From the NCBI GenBank assembly GCA_051024685.1, contig JAZHPA010000011.1, positions 1-64,000 on the forward strand: 64,000 bases of DNA, in the 5' to 3' direction. Source of the DNA: UBA12545 sp051024685. GTDB lineage: Bacteria; Bacillota; DSM-521; Neomoorellales; Neomoorellaceae. The notes below the pieces were generated by a model that saw nothing but the letters and a program-made list of their open reading frames with translations, made no database searches and had not been told where the DNA came from. Below are positions 7,208-14,988 of this stretch, one piece after another. Position 1 is the stretch's first letter. Each line of letters begins with the position of its first letter. The translations under genes and the position numbers were made by a program.

Positions 7208-9772
7208 ATGGCAACAGAGGTGGCTGCTACCAGGATAAATTTACCGGTAGAAGGTATGAGTTGTGCATCTTGCGTAGCCAAGGTAGAAAAAGCCCTAAAA
7301 AATATTCCGGGTGTACAGGCTGTTCAGGTTAACCTCTTGACCAGGAAGGCTACAGTAGAGTATAACCCCAGGGAAGTCTCAGTTATGGACCTGGTCAAGA
7401 CCATACAAGAGCTGGGTTATAACGTTCCCCAGGAAGAGGTTTTATTAAACGTCAGGGGCATGAGCTGTGCATCCTGCGTAGCCAAAGTAGAAAGGGTGGT
7501 GAAGAGCCTCCCGGGGGTGACGGAGGTCGTGGTCAACCTTCCGGCGGAGTCCGCCCGGGTGCGCTTCTATCCCGGCACTATTAGCAAAGGCGAAATAAAG
7601 AAGGCCATCAGTGAGCTGGGATACGAGGTCAGCGAGAAAGTAACCGGTCAGGAAGCTCTGGATCGGGAGAGGGAGGCCCGGCAGCGGGAGATTCGGCGGC
7701 AGGCCCGCAATATGTGGATCGCCTGGCCCTTAAGCTTACTGGTCATGCTGGGCATGTTCCGCGATGTCTGGATCTTTCCTTATTTTGTTCCCGAGTTCTT
7801 GAGCAACACCCTGGTCCTGTGGCTTTTGACCACCCCGGTAGTCTTCATCCCCGGCTGGCAGTTTTTTGTAAATAGCTGGAGGGGCCTTAAAAAGGGCACC
7901 ACCGATATGAACTTGCTCTATGCCACCGGTATCGGAGCGGCCTATATCATCGCTACTATTAATAGCCTCTGGCCCGAGGCCGGCTTTGGCGGTAAAGGCG
8001 CTACCTTCTTTGAGTCCGCCGCCCTGCTGACCGCTTTCATTGTTTTGGGCCGTTACCTGGAGGCTTTAACCCGCGGCCGTACTTCCGAGGCCATTCGCAA
8101 GCTGATGAGCCTTCAGGCCAGGACGGCCAGGGTTCTCCGCGACGGCCGGGAAATAGAAATCGCGGTGGATGAGGTAGCCATCGGCGATATTGTGGTGGTG
8201 CGGCCGGGAGAGAGGATTCCAGTGGATGGTGAGGTGATCGAGGGCTATTCGGCAGTGGACGAGTCCATGATCACGGGCGAGAGTATCCCGGTGGAAAAGA
8301 AAGTGGGCGACCAGGTTATCGGTGCTACGATTAATAAGACGGGTTCCTTTAAATTCCGGGCCACCAGGGTAGGGAACGAGACGGCCCTGGCCCAGATCAT
8401 AAGAATGGTAGAAGATGCCCAGGCTTCCAAAGCGCCGATACAACGACTGGCAGATTTTGTGGCCGGGCATTTTATCGCCGGGGTGCACGTCCTGGCCCTG
8501 ATTGTCTTCCTCTTCTGGTTTTTCTATGGTTTTGACCGCTATTTCCTACCGGATAGCCGTTTTATCCTTTCTCCCTACAGCCTGGCGGAAATCGGGGTTT
8601 TCGGCTTTGCCCTGCTCCTCTCCGTCACCACTCTGGTCATTTCCTGCCCCTGCGCCTTAGGTCTGGCTACCCCCAGCGCCATGATGGCCGGCACGGGTAA
8701 AGGAGCGGAAAACGGCATCCTCTTTAAAGGAGCCGATGCGGTAGAGGCCAGCGCCAAGCTCAATGCCGTGGTTTTCGATAAAACCGGCACCCTGACCAAG
8801 GGTGAGCCCGAAGTGACCGATGTAGTGGCCGCCAGCGGCTGGGATGAAGAGCGCGTATTGCTTTACGCCGCTGCAGCGGAAAAAAATTCCGAGCATCCCC
8901 TGGGCGAGGCTATCGTCCGGGAAGCCAGGTCCCGTGGCTTAGAGCTGGAAGACGCGGCTGAGTTCCGGGCCATACCTGGCCGCGGGGTGGAAGCCTCCTG
9001 GCGGGGAGAAAAGATCCTTTTGGGCAACCGGCGGCTCATGGCCGAACAGGGGATAGATATAAGCCGGCTCTTGCCCCGGGCTGAAGAATTAGAAGAGCAG
9101 GGGAAGACGGCCATGTTCCTGGCGGTGGGCGGGAAGCTGGCCGGAGTTATTGCCGTGGCCGATACCCTCAAGGAATATGTGCCGGAAGCCATCGCACGGC
9201 TTAAGAAGATGGGCATCCAGGTGGCCATGATTACCGGCGATAACCGGCGTACGGCTGAGGCCATTGCCCGCCAGGCAGGCATCGACCGGGTGCTGGCCGA
9301 AGTACTTCCCCAGGATAAGGCCAGTGAAGTAAAGAGGCTCCAGGAACAGGGCCTTAAGGTAGCCATGGTAGGCGATGGCATCAATGACGCTCCGGCATTG
9401 GCCCAGGCCGATGTGGGCATCGCCATCGGCAGCGGCACCGACGTGGCCAAAGAGACGGGCGAGATCATCCTTATTAAAAATGATATCCGCGATGTGGTGG
9501 CGGCTATCGAGATAGGCCGGGCTACCATGCGCAAAGTGCGCCAGAATCTCTTCTGGGCCTTTATCTACAACACTTTGGGTATCCCTATAGCTGCCGGCAT
9601 CCTCTATCCGTGGACCGGTCTCATTGTCAGCCCCGAGTTGGCCGCTTTCTTCATGGCCACCAGCTCGGTCTCCGTGACTTTAAACACCCTGCTTTTAAAG
9701 CGCTTTGAACCTTCTACCAAGGATAAAAAGGCGTGGACGGCAGCAGCCCAAGTAAAATATAAGTATGCTTAA
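7208..9772 (+). CDS. copA: copper-exporting P1B-type ATPase CopA
   Basis: An 854-residue P1B-1 ATPase that pumps Cu(I) out of the cytoplasm using ATP. Two N-terminal heavy-metal domains each carry GMSCASC (near residues 16 and 84). Next come the membrane segments, the TGES actuator motif, the CPC transport motif in SCPCALGLATP, the DKTGT phosphorylation site, the HP motif in SEHPLGEA, and TGDN and GDGINDAPAL in the nucleotide domain. The length is normal. The start at 7208 follows AAGGGGAGG; the open ATG at 7184 overlaps the operator. The CsoR-type operator implies induction by copper. Confidence 0.97.
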   Translation: MATEVAATRINLPVEGMSCASCVAKVEKALKNIPGVQAVQVNLLTRKATVEYNPREVSVMDLVKTIQELGYNVPQEEVLLNVRGMSCASCVAKVERVVKSLPGVTEVVVNLPAESARVRFYPGTISKGEIKKAISELGYEVSEKVTGQEALDREREARQREIRRQARNMWIAWPLSLLVMLGMFRDVWIFPYFVPEFLSNTLVLWLLTTPVVFIPGWQFFVNSWRGLKKGTTDMNLLYATGIGAAYIIATINSLWPEAGFGGKGATFFESAALLTAFIVLGRYLEALTRGRTSEAIRKLMSLQARTARVLRDGREIEIAVDEVAIGDIVVVRPGERIPVDGEVIEGYSAVDESMITGESIPVEKKVGDQVIGATINKTGSFKFRATRVGNETALAQIIRMVEDAQASKAPIQRLADFVAGHFIAGVHVLALIVFLFWFFYGFDRYFLPDSRFILSPYSLAEIGVFGFALLLSVTTLVISCPCALGLATPSAMMAGTGKGAENGILFKGADAVEASAKLNAVVFDKTGTLTKGEPEVTDVVAASGWDEERVLLYAAAAEKNSEHPLGEAIVREARSRGLELEDAAEFRAIPGRGVEASWRGEKILLGNRRLMAEQGIDISRLLPRAEELEEQGKTAMFLAVGGKLAGVIAVADTLKEYVPEAIARLKKMGIQVAMITGDNRRTAEAIARQAGIDRVLAEVLPQDKASEVKRLQEQGLKVAMVGDGINDAPALAQADVGIAIGSGTDVAKETGEIILIKNDIRDVVAAIEIGRATMRKVRQNLFWAFIYNTLGIPIAAGILYPWTGLIVSPELAAFFMATSSVSVTLNTLLLKRFEPSTKDKKAWTAAAQVKYKYA

Positions 9773-9837
9773 AGTAAGCCGGGAGCCGGTATTCCTGCTG
9801 ACAATGCGGTTCTGGCATAAGTCAAGTATGGAGTACC

Positions 9838-10100
9838 CTGGCGTATCCCCACTTTCGAGCCCGGGCCTGCTTGGCTTTCGCTCGCTCCAAAAACCCTCGC
9901 GGACCAAACTAGCGCTTGGCTCAAGGCTCCGGCAGGCTTCCCGGCAAATTCGACCTCCTGTCTCAGTTGCCGGCCTCGGCCATCCATGGCCTCGGGCCTG
10001 CCTCCGCCTTTCGCCTCGCTAAGTTTGGCTACCGCTCAGGTTTAGTCGCTCGCTTCCAAGCCCAAGCAGGTCTGCCCTGCAAAAAGTGGGGATAACTCAG
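9838..10100 (+). mobile_element. MITE-like element, complete copy C (263 bp)
   Basis: The ends CTGGCGTATCCCC and GGGGATAACTCAG form imperfect 13-base inverted repeats. The element is flanked by the exact 9-base duplication TGGAGTACC (9829-9837 and 10101-10109). Inside are longer inverted blocks (GGCCTGCTTG...CTCGCT near the left end, TCGCTCGCTTCCAAGCCC near the right end) and a GGCCTCGGCC-type palindrome. It has no plausible ORF. The CTGA-type tips and 9-base target duplications recall IS4-family ends such as IS10, suggesting mobilisation by such a transposase (inference). Confidence 0.9.
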
Positions 10101-10136
10101 TGGAGTACCGGCCTGGCCAGTGGGAGGAGGATTGAG

Positions 10137-10361
10137 ATGCCCAATAACCTCAATACTGACAAAGTAGCTCGAGCTAGCGCCCTTCTTTATACCGGCATTT
10201 CCCTGGTGGCAGCTTTGCTTTTTCTCTTACTGACCTATGCCACAGGCAAGACGTATACCCCGGTGGCCCGCTACGGCGGCGTTGCCTGGGTTTTCATCCT
10301 TACCATGATCATTACCATGCCCCTGGTCATCCCCTGGGTGCAGAAGCGATACCGGGTGTAA
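10137..10361 (+). CDS. small two-span membrane protein
   Basis: A 74-residue protein with a polar N-terminus (PNNLNTDKVARA), a first helix (LLYTGISLVAALLFLLLTY), a short loop with basic and aromatic residues, and a second helix (VFILTMIITMPLVIPWV) ending in a basic tail. GGAGGAGG lies about 6 bases before the ATG. No family was recognised. It stands alone between repeat copies C and D, whose insertion probably separated it from its promoter and from its terminator respectively. Confidence 0.65.
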   Translation: MPNNLNTDKVARASALLYTGISLVAALLFLLLTYATGKTYTPVARYGGVAWVFILTMIITMPLVIPWVQKRYRV

Positions 10362-10372
10362 AATGCAAAAAC

Positions 10373-10681
10373 AACAAGGGCAGCCAGAACAAAGGCTGCC
10401 CCTGGCGTATCCCCAGTTTTGCTTCTAGGCCTGCTTGACTTTCGCTCGCTCCGGAAACCCTCGCGGGCCAAACTAGCGCTCGGCCTCAAGCTCCGGCGGA
10501 CTTCCCGGCAAATTCGACATCCTGTCTCAATTGCCGGCCTCGGCCATCCATGGCCTCGGGTCCGCCTCCGCTTTCGGCCGAAGCCCAAGTTTGGCTAGCC
10601 GCTCGGGTTTAGTCGCTCGCTTTTAAGTCCAAGCAGGCCTCCCTGGCGAAAACTGGGGATAACTCAGAGGCTGCCCTTGTT
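10373..10681 (+). terminator. terminator-like hairpin interrupted by repeat copy D
   Basis: Perfect 13-base arms AACAAGGGCAGCC (10373-10385) and GGCTGCCCTTGTT (10669-10681) lie on either side of copy D. Removing the element and one target duplication restores a compact stem-loop just after the small membrane gene. The local copy of GGCTGCCC made by the duplication (10394-10401) still gives an 8-base stem with the left arm. Confidence 0.7.
10402..10667 (+). mobile_element. MITE-like element, complete copy D (266 bp)
   Basis: It has the same ends as copy C (CTGGCGTATCCCC and GGGGATAACTCAG) and an exact 9-base target duplication AGGCTGCCC (10393-10401 and 10668-10676). It is co-linear with copy C throughout, with scattered substitutions and small indels. 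It is inserted in a hairpin. Confidence 0.9.
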
Positions 10682-10752
10682 GCATCGTACTTTTTGGGGG
10701 TAGCTGTACGCTCGACCAGTACTGGGATAAGCAGCGAAGGGACCGTCGGCCC

Positions 10753-11148
10753 TTAGACCAGTGTGAGCGGTTCTTCCCTTACTTCACCATCGACAATCCA
10801 GAAGGCGCGAAGCTGGGGACCGGACGGCTCCTTGAGGGAGAGAATAAAATATAAGGCTTCAGGATAGAAGGCCAGACGGATATCCGTAGGAGAAGGGTAA
10901 GCTTCGGTCGCAGGATGGGAATGGAAAATACCCATAACCTCCCATCCCAGCCCTTCCACCTGGCGGAAGATCTTAAGCATCTCCTGGGGGTCGATATTAT
11001 ACCGTACAGGGCTCTTTTCGGTATTGGATGTGGGGTAGAAGGCCAAGATTTCTCCCCCTTGACCCGCTAGAATTCCACAAGCCTCGTGGGGTAAAGAGGC
11101 GCAGGCATGAGCCACCATTTGGTCAAACAACGCTCTTTTCAGTTTCAT
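10753..11148 (-). CDS. M67/JAMM-family metallopeptidase (Mec-like)
   Basis: A 131-residue JAB1/MPN domain protein with a complete JAMM zinc site: an early Glu in PHEACGILAG, HSHP in the middle, and the following S-x-x-D (SPTD). Related bacterial enzymes (mycobacterial Mec) cut a cysteine adduct off the sulfur carrier CysO after its GG tail. Here the gene overlaps cysK by 4 bases and lies in one operon with a MoaD-MoeB fusion. It may therefore release cysteine from the carrier, free the carrier from the fusion, or both (inference). The start at 11148 follows GGAGGTG; the upstream GTG would sit inside that site. Confidence 0.85.
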   Translation of the reverse strand: MKLKRALFDQMVAHACASLPHEACGILAGQGGEILAFYPTSNTEKSPVRYNIDPQEMLKIFRQVEGLGWEVMGIFHSHPATEAYPSPTDIRLAFYPEALYFILSLKEPSGPQLRAFWIVDGEVREEPLTLV

Positions 11149-12086
11149 TTCCCGCACCTCCGTGGCTGGGAGAGAGGGATCATGCTTAAGTATCGCTCGC
11201 CAGTATCGGGAAAGATAGTAACCACCGTTTTTTCCGGCCCCAGCTCTCGGGCCACCTTTACGGCCGCCCAGGCCGCTGCGCCGGAAGATAAACCGGCTAA
11301 GATTCCTTCTTCACAAGCGAGCCTCCGGGCCGTATCCAGGGCTTCTTCGTCGCTGACGGTAATTACCCTATCGATAATCTCCCGGTTCAGGACCCCGGGT
11401 ATAAAACCCGCCCCCAGGCCCTGGATGCGGGTAATCCCCGGCCGGCCGCCGGAAAGCACCGCGGATTTAGCGGGCTCTACAGCTATGACCTGGATACCGG
11501 GAACCCGCTTCTTCAAAACCTCGCCCACACCGGTAATGGTTCCCCCGGTACCGACTCCAGCTACAAAAGCATCTAGCTCAGTATCGACTGCCGCCAGGAT
11601 CTCTTCCGCCGTGGTAACCCGGTGGATCTGGGGATTGGCGGGGTTGGTAAACTGGCGCAACCAATAGTATCCCTTCTTTTGGGCCAGTTCCTCTGCCGCA
11701 AATACCGCTCCGGACATCCCTTCAATGGCCGGAGTGAGGATTATCTCCGCTCCCAGCCAGGCGAAGAGCTTTTGCCGCTCCACTGACATGTTTTCCGGCA
11801 TAGTTAAAATTAGGCGATAACCTTTGGCCGCAGCCACTACGGCTAGGCCTATCCCCGTGTTGCCGCTGGTGGCCTCTACCAGGGTATCCCCGGGGCGAAT
11901 CAGGCCCTTTTGTTCGGCCTCTTCCACCATGGCCAGGGCAATGCGATCCTTGACGCTTCCCCCGGGGTTGAAAGCTTCTACCTTGGCCAGTACCCGGGCT
12001 GCCCCAGGACCAGGCACCCTGTTCAGGGCCACCAAGGGGGTCTGTCCAATTGTTTCTAAAATATTGGCGGCAATTTTCGGCTTCAC
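11145..12086 (-). CDS. cysK: cysteine synthase (PLP-dependent, CysK/CysM family)
   Basis: A 313-residue fold-type-II PLP enzyme that exchanges the acetyl or phosphate group of an activated serine for sulfide or a thiocarboxylate. It shows NPGGSVKDR with the PLP lysine, TSGNTGIGLA, GTGGTITG for phosphate binding and FPDTGERYLS near the C-terminus. The start is a GTG right after the MoaD-MoeB stop. With a thiocarboxylated carrier encoded next door, the sulfur donor may be carrier-COSH as with CysM/CysO, rather than free sulfide. The sequence alone cannot decide between OAS and phosphoserine as acceptor. Confidence 0.93.
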   Translation of the reverse strand: MKPKIAANILETIGQTPLVALNRVPGPGAARVLAKVEAFNPGGSVKDRIALAMVEEAEQKGLIRPGDTLVEATSGNTGIGLAVVAAAKGYRLILTMPENMSVERQKLFAWLGAEIILTPAIEGMSGAVFAAEELAQKKGYYWLRQFTNPANPQIHRVTTAEEILAAVDTELDAFVAGVGTGGTITGVGEVLKKRVPGIQVIAVEPAKSAVLSGGRPGITRIQGLGAGFIPGVLNREIIDRVITVSDEEALDTARRLACEEGILAGLSSGAAAWAAVKVARELGPEKTVVTIFPDTGERYLSMIPLSQPRRCGK

Positions 12087-12088
12087 CC

Positions 12089-13180
12089 TTACAGCCCCCC
12101 GGCCTGGCTTTTTAAACCGCAGTACTCTTCATAATCAATAAGTTCTCTTATGGTTGGATTTTTCCCACACACCGGACAGGAAGGGTTCCGGGGTACCCGG
12201 AACTGGCGGAAGTTCATCTCCAGGGCATCGATGAAAAGGAGTTTCCCCGCCAGGGAGGAACCTAGCCCCAGGAGAAGCTTTAAAGTTTCCGCAGCCTGGA
12301 TAATCCCTACCAGGCCGGGCAGTACTCCCAGCACCCCTGCTTCAGCACAGGAAGGAACGCTCCCCGGAGGCGGGGGAGAGGGGTACAGGCAGCGGTAACA
12401 ACCTTTACCGGGAAGAAACACTGTAGCCTGGCCTTCAAACCGGAAGATGCTCCCATCTACCAGGGGTTTCTCCAGGAGTACACAGGCATCGTTTACCAGG
12501 TAGCGGGTGGGAAAATTGTCGCAGCCGTTGATGACCACATCGTAATCCCGGATGACCTCCAGGGCGTTGGCGGAAGTCAAACTAAAGGGGTAAGTAACAA
12601 CTCGCACATCAGGATTAATATCGCGCAAGGCGTCTTGAGCCGATTCCACCTTCAAACGGCCTATATCGTGGCCGTGGTGTAAAATCTGGCGCTGCAGATT
12701 AGAAAGGTCTACCCGGTCAAAATCTACCAGGCCCAGAGTCCCTACCCCGGCTGCCGCCAGATAAAGGGCAGCGGGCGATCCCAGACCGCCCGCACCGATT
12801 ATGAGTACCCTGGACTTCAGGAGTTTTTGCTGGCCCTTGCCGCCCACCTCGGGCAGGATAATATGCCGGCTGTAGCGCTCGATCTGTTCTTCTGTAAGGC
12901 TGCTGCCCCCGGCCATGGCGGGGATCAGGGCTATTTGATCTCCCTCTTTTAAGGGCGTCTCTTTTCCCTCTAAGGAACGCACCTCTTCATCATTTACGAA
13001 GACATTCAAGTGGTGCTGGATCTCCCCTGCGTTATCCAACAGCCTTTCCCTTAAGCTAGGGTAGCTCTGGATCAACTTCTCCAGCACTTCTCCTACAGTG
13101 CCGGCTTCCAGGCGGATATGGGCCTGGCCGCCGGTCAGGTGGCGGTAGGGCGTGGGAATATAAACCGACACTACAGGCAT
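12089..13180 (-). CDS. MoaD/ThiS-like sulfur carrier fused to ThiF/MoeB-like E1 enzyme
   Basis: A 363-residue fusion. Residues 1-92 are a ubiquitin-fold sulfur carrier ending in IPAMAGG, the normal C-terminal Gly-Gly. Residues 96-345 are an E1-like adenylyltransferase with SRHIILPEVG, the GAGGLGSP nucleotide loop (129-136), DFDRVDLSNLQRQ, and CxxC pairs CYRC and CPVC for zinc. The carrier GG is followed directly by SSLTEEQ of the E1, so its carboxylate is buried in a peptide bond and cannot be adenylated unless cut. The adjacent JAMM peptidase is a natural candidate for the cut. AGGAGGGAGAG precedes the ATG. The operon order suggests cysteine synthesis rather than molybdopterin or thiamine. 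Confidence 0.9.
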   Translation of the reverse strand: MPVVSVYIPTPYRHLTGGQAHIRLEAGTVGEVLEKLIQSYPSLRERLLDNAGEIQHHLNVFVNDEEVRSLEGKETPLKEGDQIALIPAMAGGSSLTEEQIERYSRHIILPEVGGKGQQKLLKSRVLIIGAGGLGSPAALYLAAAGVGTLGLVDFDRVDLSNLQRQILHHGHDIGRLKVESAQDALRDINPDVRVVTYPFSLTSANALEVIRDYDVVINGCDNFPTRYLVNDACVLLEKPLVDGSIFRFEGQATVFLPGKGCYRCLYPSPPPPGSVPSCAEAGVLGVLPGLVGIIQAAETLKLLLGLGSSLAGKLLFIDALEMNFRQFRVPRNPSCPVCGKNPTIRELIDYEEYCGLKSQAGGL

Positions 13181-13192
13181 ATCTCTCCCTCC

Positions 13193-13429
13193 TCAATCGA
13201 CTTTTTCAATCAGCAGACGGAAGGCCTCACCCAGTTTTTCCACCGCCAGGATGCGATGCCCTTCCGCCTTTACGCTGCGAGGAACGTTGCGCACCGGCTC
13301 TCCGGCATCCAGCACGACCTCCAGCACTTGCCCCGCAGCTAGCTCTTCTAAGGCCAGCTTGGTACGTACAAAGTTCATGGGGCAAGCCGTTCCTCTCAGA
13401 TCCAAAGACATGTCGGGTTTGGGCGTCAT
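13193..13429 (-). CDS. TusA/SirA-family sulfur-transfer protein
   Basis: A 78-residue TusA-like protein with the conserved LDLRGTACPMNFVRTKLAL block, where Cys of the CP motif carries persulfide sulfur. It probably relays sulfur between the reductase encoded upstream and the E1/carrier encoded downstream (inference from the operon). The ATG at 13429 has AAAGGTGAG in front of it; the earlier GTG belongs to that ribosome binding site. It lies 12 bases before the fusion gene. Confidence 0.88.
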   Translation of the reverse strand: MTPKPDMSLDLRGTACPMNFVRTKLALEELAAGQVLEVVLDAGEPVRNVPRSVKAEGHRILAVEKLGEAFRLLIEKVD

Positions 13430-13434
13430 CCCTC

Positions 13435-14391
13435 TCACCTTTCCAAATCCTCATACTCGGGAAAAGTAGCTACCAGGCCAGGGTAGAAGAGGTTTTGCCA
13501 TCTAGGTTTCTGCAAATCGGCAGCCGTCAGTAAGTATTCACCTATAACAGGTAGAAGCGCCCGCCGCAGGCCGTTAATACCTGCGCGGTCAATGGTTTCT
13601 CCAATCCGCTCTCCCCTCTGGCCATTTTCCCGGTACCAGCGGATCACCGTTTCAATTACCGGAAAAACCAGTTCATCGGGAACCAGGGAAGCCAAGGGAT
13701 AGGCCACATGGGGATGGCGTCCATGTTTCCCGCCTACATAAACTGCGTGTCCGCACCTGCCGCTCACCAGAGCATCGGTAGGGCAGCTGTGGACGCAATC
13801 GCCACATCCCAGACAGCGGTCGGGATCTCGTACGGGAAGATTATTTTCCATGGAAAGGGCGCCTTCGCGGCAGACCTCTACGCACAGGCCGCAGCCTATA
13901 CATTTTTTACTTTCCAGGACAGGCTCCATTTCCCCCTGGAACCCCAGATCGTTTTCCCGGGCCCTTACGCAGTCATTGGGACAGCCAGAAAAGGAAATTT
14001 TAAATTTATGGTGGAGATCCAGGCCGAAGTACCGGTTGTTGACTTCCAGCGCCAATTTTTGAGTGTCGACGAGGCCGCTGGGATTATACTCGCAGCCGCC
14101 ACAGGCAATGGGCACCCGTACCCGCTTGCCGCAAGAAGCTATCCTTTGCCCGGCGGCGGCCAGCTCGCGGGTAACAGCTTCTATATCGTCTAATTTGATG
14201 TGTAAAATTTCCGGGGACATGCGCACTGAAAGATGTATCAGTCCTTGCCCGTACTTTTCCGCCACATCGGCAATAGCCCGCAGCCTCTGGGCAGTGAGCC
14301 TCCCGCCGGGAGCCATACAGCGCACCGTTACCATCTGCTTTTGCTTTTGGGGAATAAGCCCACCGGCCTTCAGTTCTTCCGGGGATAACAT
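13435..14391 (-). CDS. siroheme sulfite/nitrite reductase-like protein with two 4Fe-4S clusters
   Basis: A 318-residue short-type siroheme reductase. The N-terminal ferredoxin-like half (TVRCMAPGG, RMSPEILHI) is followed by ACGGCEYNP and SGCPNDCVRA, the cysteines that hold the coupled 4Fe-4S-siroheme centre. An inserted ferredoxin domain then has CIGCGLCVEVC and CLGCGDCVHSC. The layout matches small assimilatory/AsrC-like or Dsr-like sulfite reductases of anaerobes. As first gene of the operon it probably makes sulfide for the TusA/carrier/CysK steps; nitrite as substrate is not excluded. GGGAGGAAA precedes the ATG. Confidence 0.88.
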   Translation of the reverse strand: MLSPEELKAGGLIPQKQKQMVTVRCMAPGGRLTAQRLRAIADVAEKYGQGLIHLSVRMSPEILHIKLDDIEAVTRELAAAGQRIASCGKRVRVPIACGGCEYNPSGLVDTQKLALEVNNRYFGLDLHHKFKISFSGCPNDCVRARENDLGFQGEMEPVLESKKCIGCGLCVEVCREGALSMENNLPVRDPDRCLGCGDCVHSCPTDALVSGRCGHAVYVGGKHGRHPHVAYPLASLVPDELVFPVIETVIRWYRENGQRGERIGETIDRAGINGLRRALLPVIGEYLLTAADLQKPRWQNLFYPGLVATFPEYEDLER

Positions 14392-14475
14392 GGAGTTTCC
14401 TCCCTTCGCGGTTGGTGATGTTTCTTTTTTTGTATGCGGGAGATCCCAAGGGTTGCAGCATTTGCAGGATATGAC

Positions 14476-14556
14476 TATTAAAGCAACTATTAAAGCAATA
14501 CCGAGTAACTTGATTAACTTACTTGTATATTAAAGTAAGCCAATCTCCTTTGTCAA
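14476..14556 (-). promoter_or_regulatory. promoter and repeated operator of the cysteine operon
   Basis: On the minus strand TTGACA (14551-14556) and TAATAT (14527-14532) have an 18-base spacer. A 7-base inverted repeat CTTACTT/AAGTAAG (14518-14524, 14533-14539) brackets the -10. On the plus strand the motif TATTAAAGYAA occurs three times: 14476-14486, 14488-14498 and, inside the palindrome, 14528-14538. The regular repeats suggest a repressor that binds the promoter and leader, possibly a CymR-like sulfur regulator (inference). Confidence 0.6.
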
Positions 14557-14605
14557 GATGGAGTCCGGCTGATTTATCTCCATTTTCGCTGGAGAGGCGA
14601 TAAAG

Positions 14606-14634
14606 TTGCCCTTAATTTTTTTCTCTGCTATAAT
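14606..14634 (+). promoter_or_regulatory. promoter of gatCAB
   Basis: TTGCCC (14606-14611) and a perfect TATAAT (14629-14634) are separated by 17 bases, with a TG one base before the -10 (extended -10). The gatC ATG is 35 bases downstream. Confidence 0.7.
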
Positions 14635-14669
14635 GTTCCCGTGGTAAATCAGCCCAGGGTGGTGGAATA

Positions 14670-14954
14670 ATGCGCCTTAGCAAAAAGGAAGTGGAACACG
14701 TAGCACTGTTAGCGCGGCTTCATCTCTCCGAGGAGGAAAAAGAAGCCTATACCCAGCAGCTCAATACCATCCTTGATTATATGGAAAAATTAAATGCCCT
14801 CAACACCGAGGGCGTGGAGCCGACTGCCCACGTTTTACCTTTGCGCAATGTTTTCCGGGAAGACGCGGTGCGGCCAGGATTGCCGCGGGAAAAAGCCCTG
14901 GAGGGAGCGCCCACAGCCAGGGAAGGCCAGTTTAAGGTACCGCGCGTAGTTTAG
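14670..14954 (+). CDS. gatC: aspartyl/glutamyl-tRNA amidotransferase subunit C
   Basis: A 94-residue GatC, the belt subunit that holds GatA and GatB together for converting Glu-tRNA(Gln) and Asp-tRNA(Asn) to their amide forms. Typical features are LSKKEVEHVALLARLHLSEEE at the N-terminus, the QLNTILDYMEKLNALNT helix and the TAHVLPLRNVFREDAVRPGL tail. The length is normal. It is the first gene of gatCAB, 34 bases before gatA. Confidence 0.96.
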   Translation: MRLSKKEVEHVALLARLHLSEEEKEAYTQQLNTILDYMEKLNALNTEGVEPTAHVLPLRNVFREDAVRPGLPREKALEGAPTAREGQFKVPRVV

Positions 14955-14988
14955 CCTGCGGTGGACTAGGAAAGGGAGGGCTACTGGT

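Noticed and set aside
8863..9534. Long antisense ORF inside copA
   Set aside because: It is a 223-codon frame opposite a strongly conserved gene, with low-complexity Ser/Ala/Pro composition and no ribosome binding site. It is a codon-bias shadow.
10271..10588. Minus-strand ORFs covering MITE copies C and D
   Set aside because: The similar Arg/Ser-rich frames arise only because the repeat sequence is shared; they are not preserved in copies B and E.
13708..14193. 161-codon plus-strand ORF opposite the siroheme reductase gene
   Set aside because: It is a shadow of a gene with clear cluster-binding motifs on the other strand and has no ribosome binding site.
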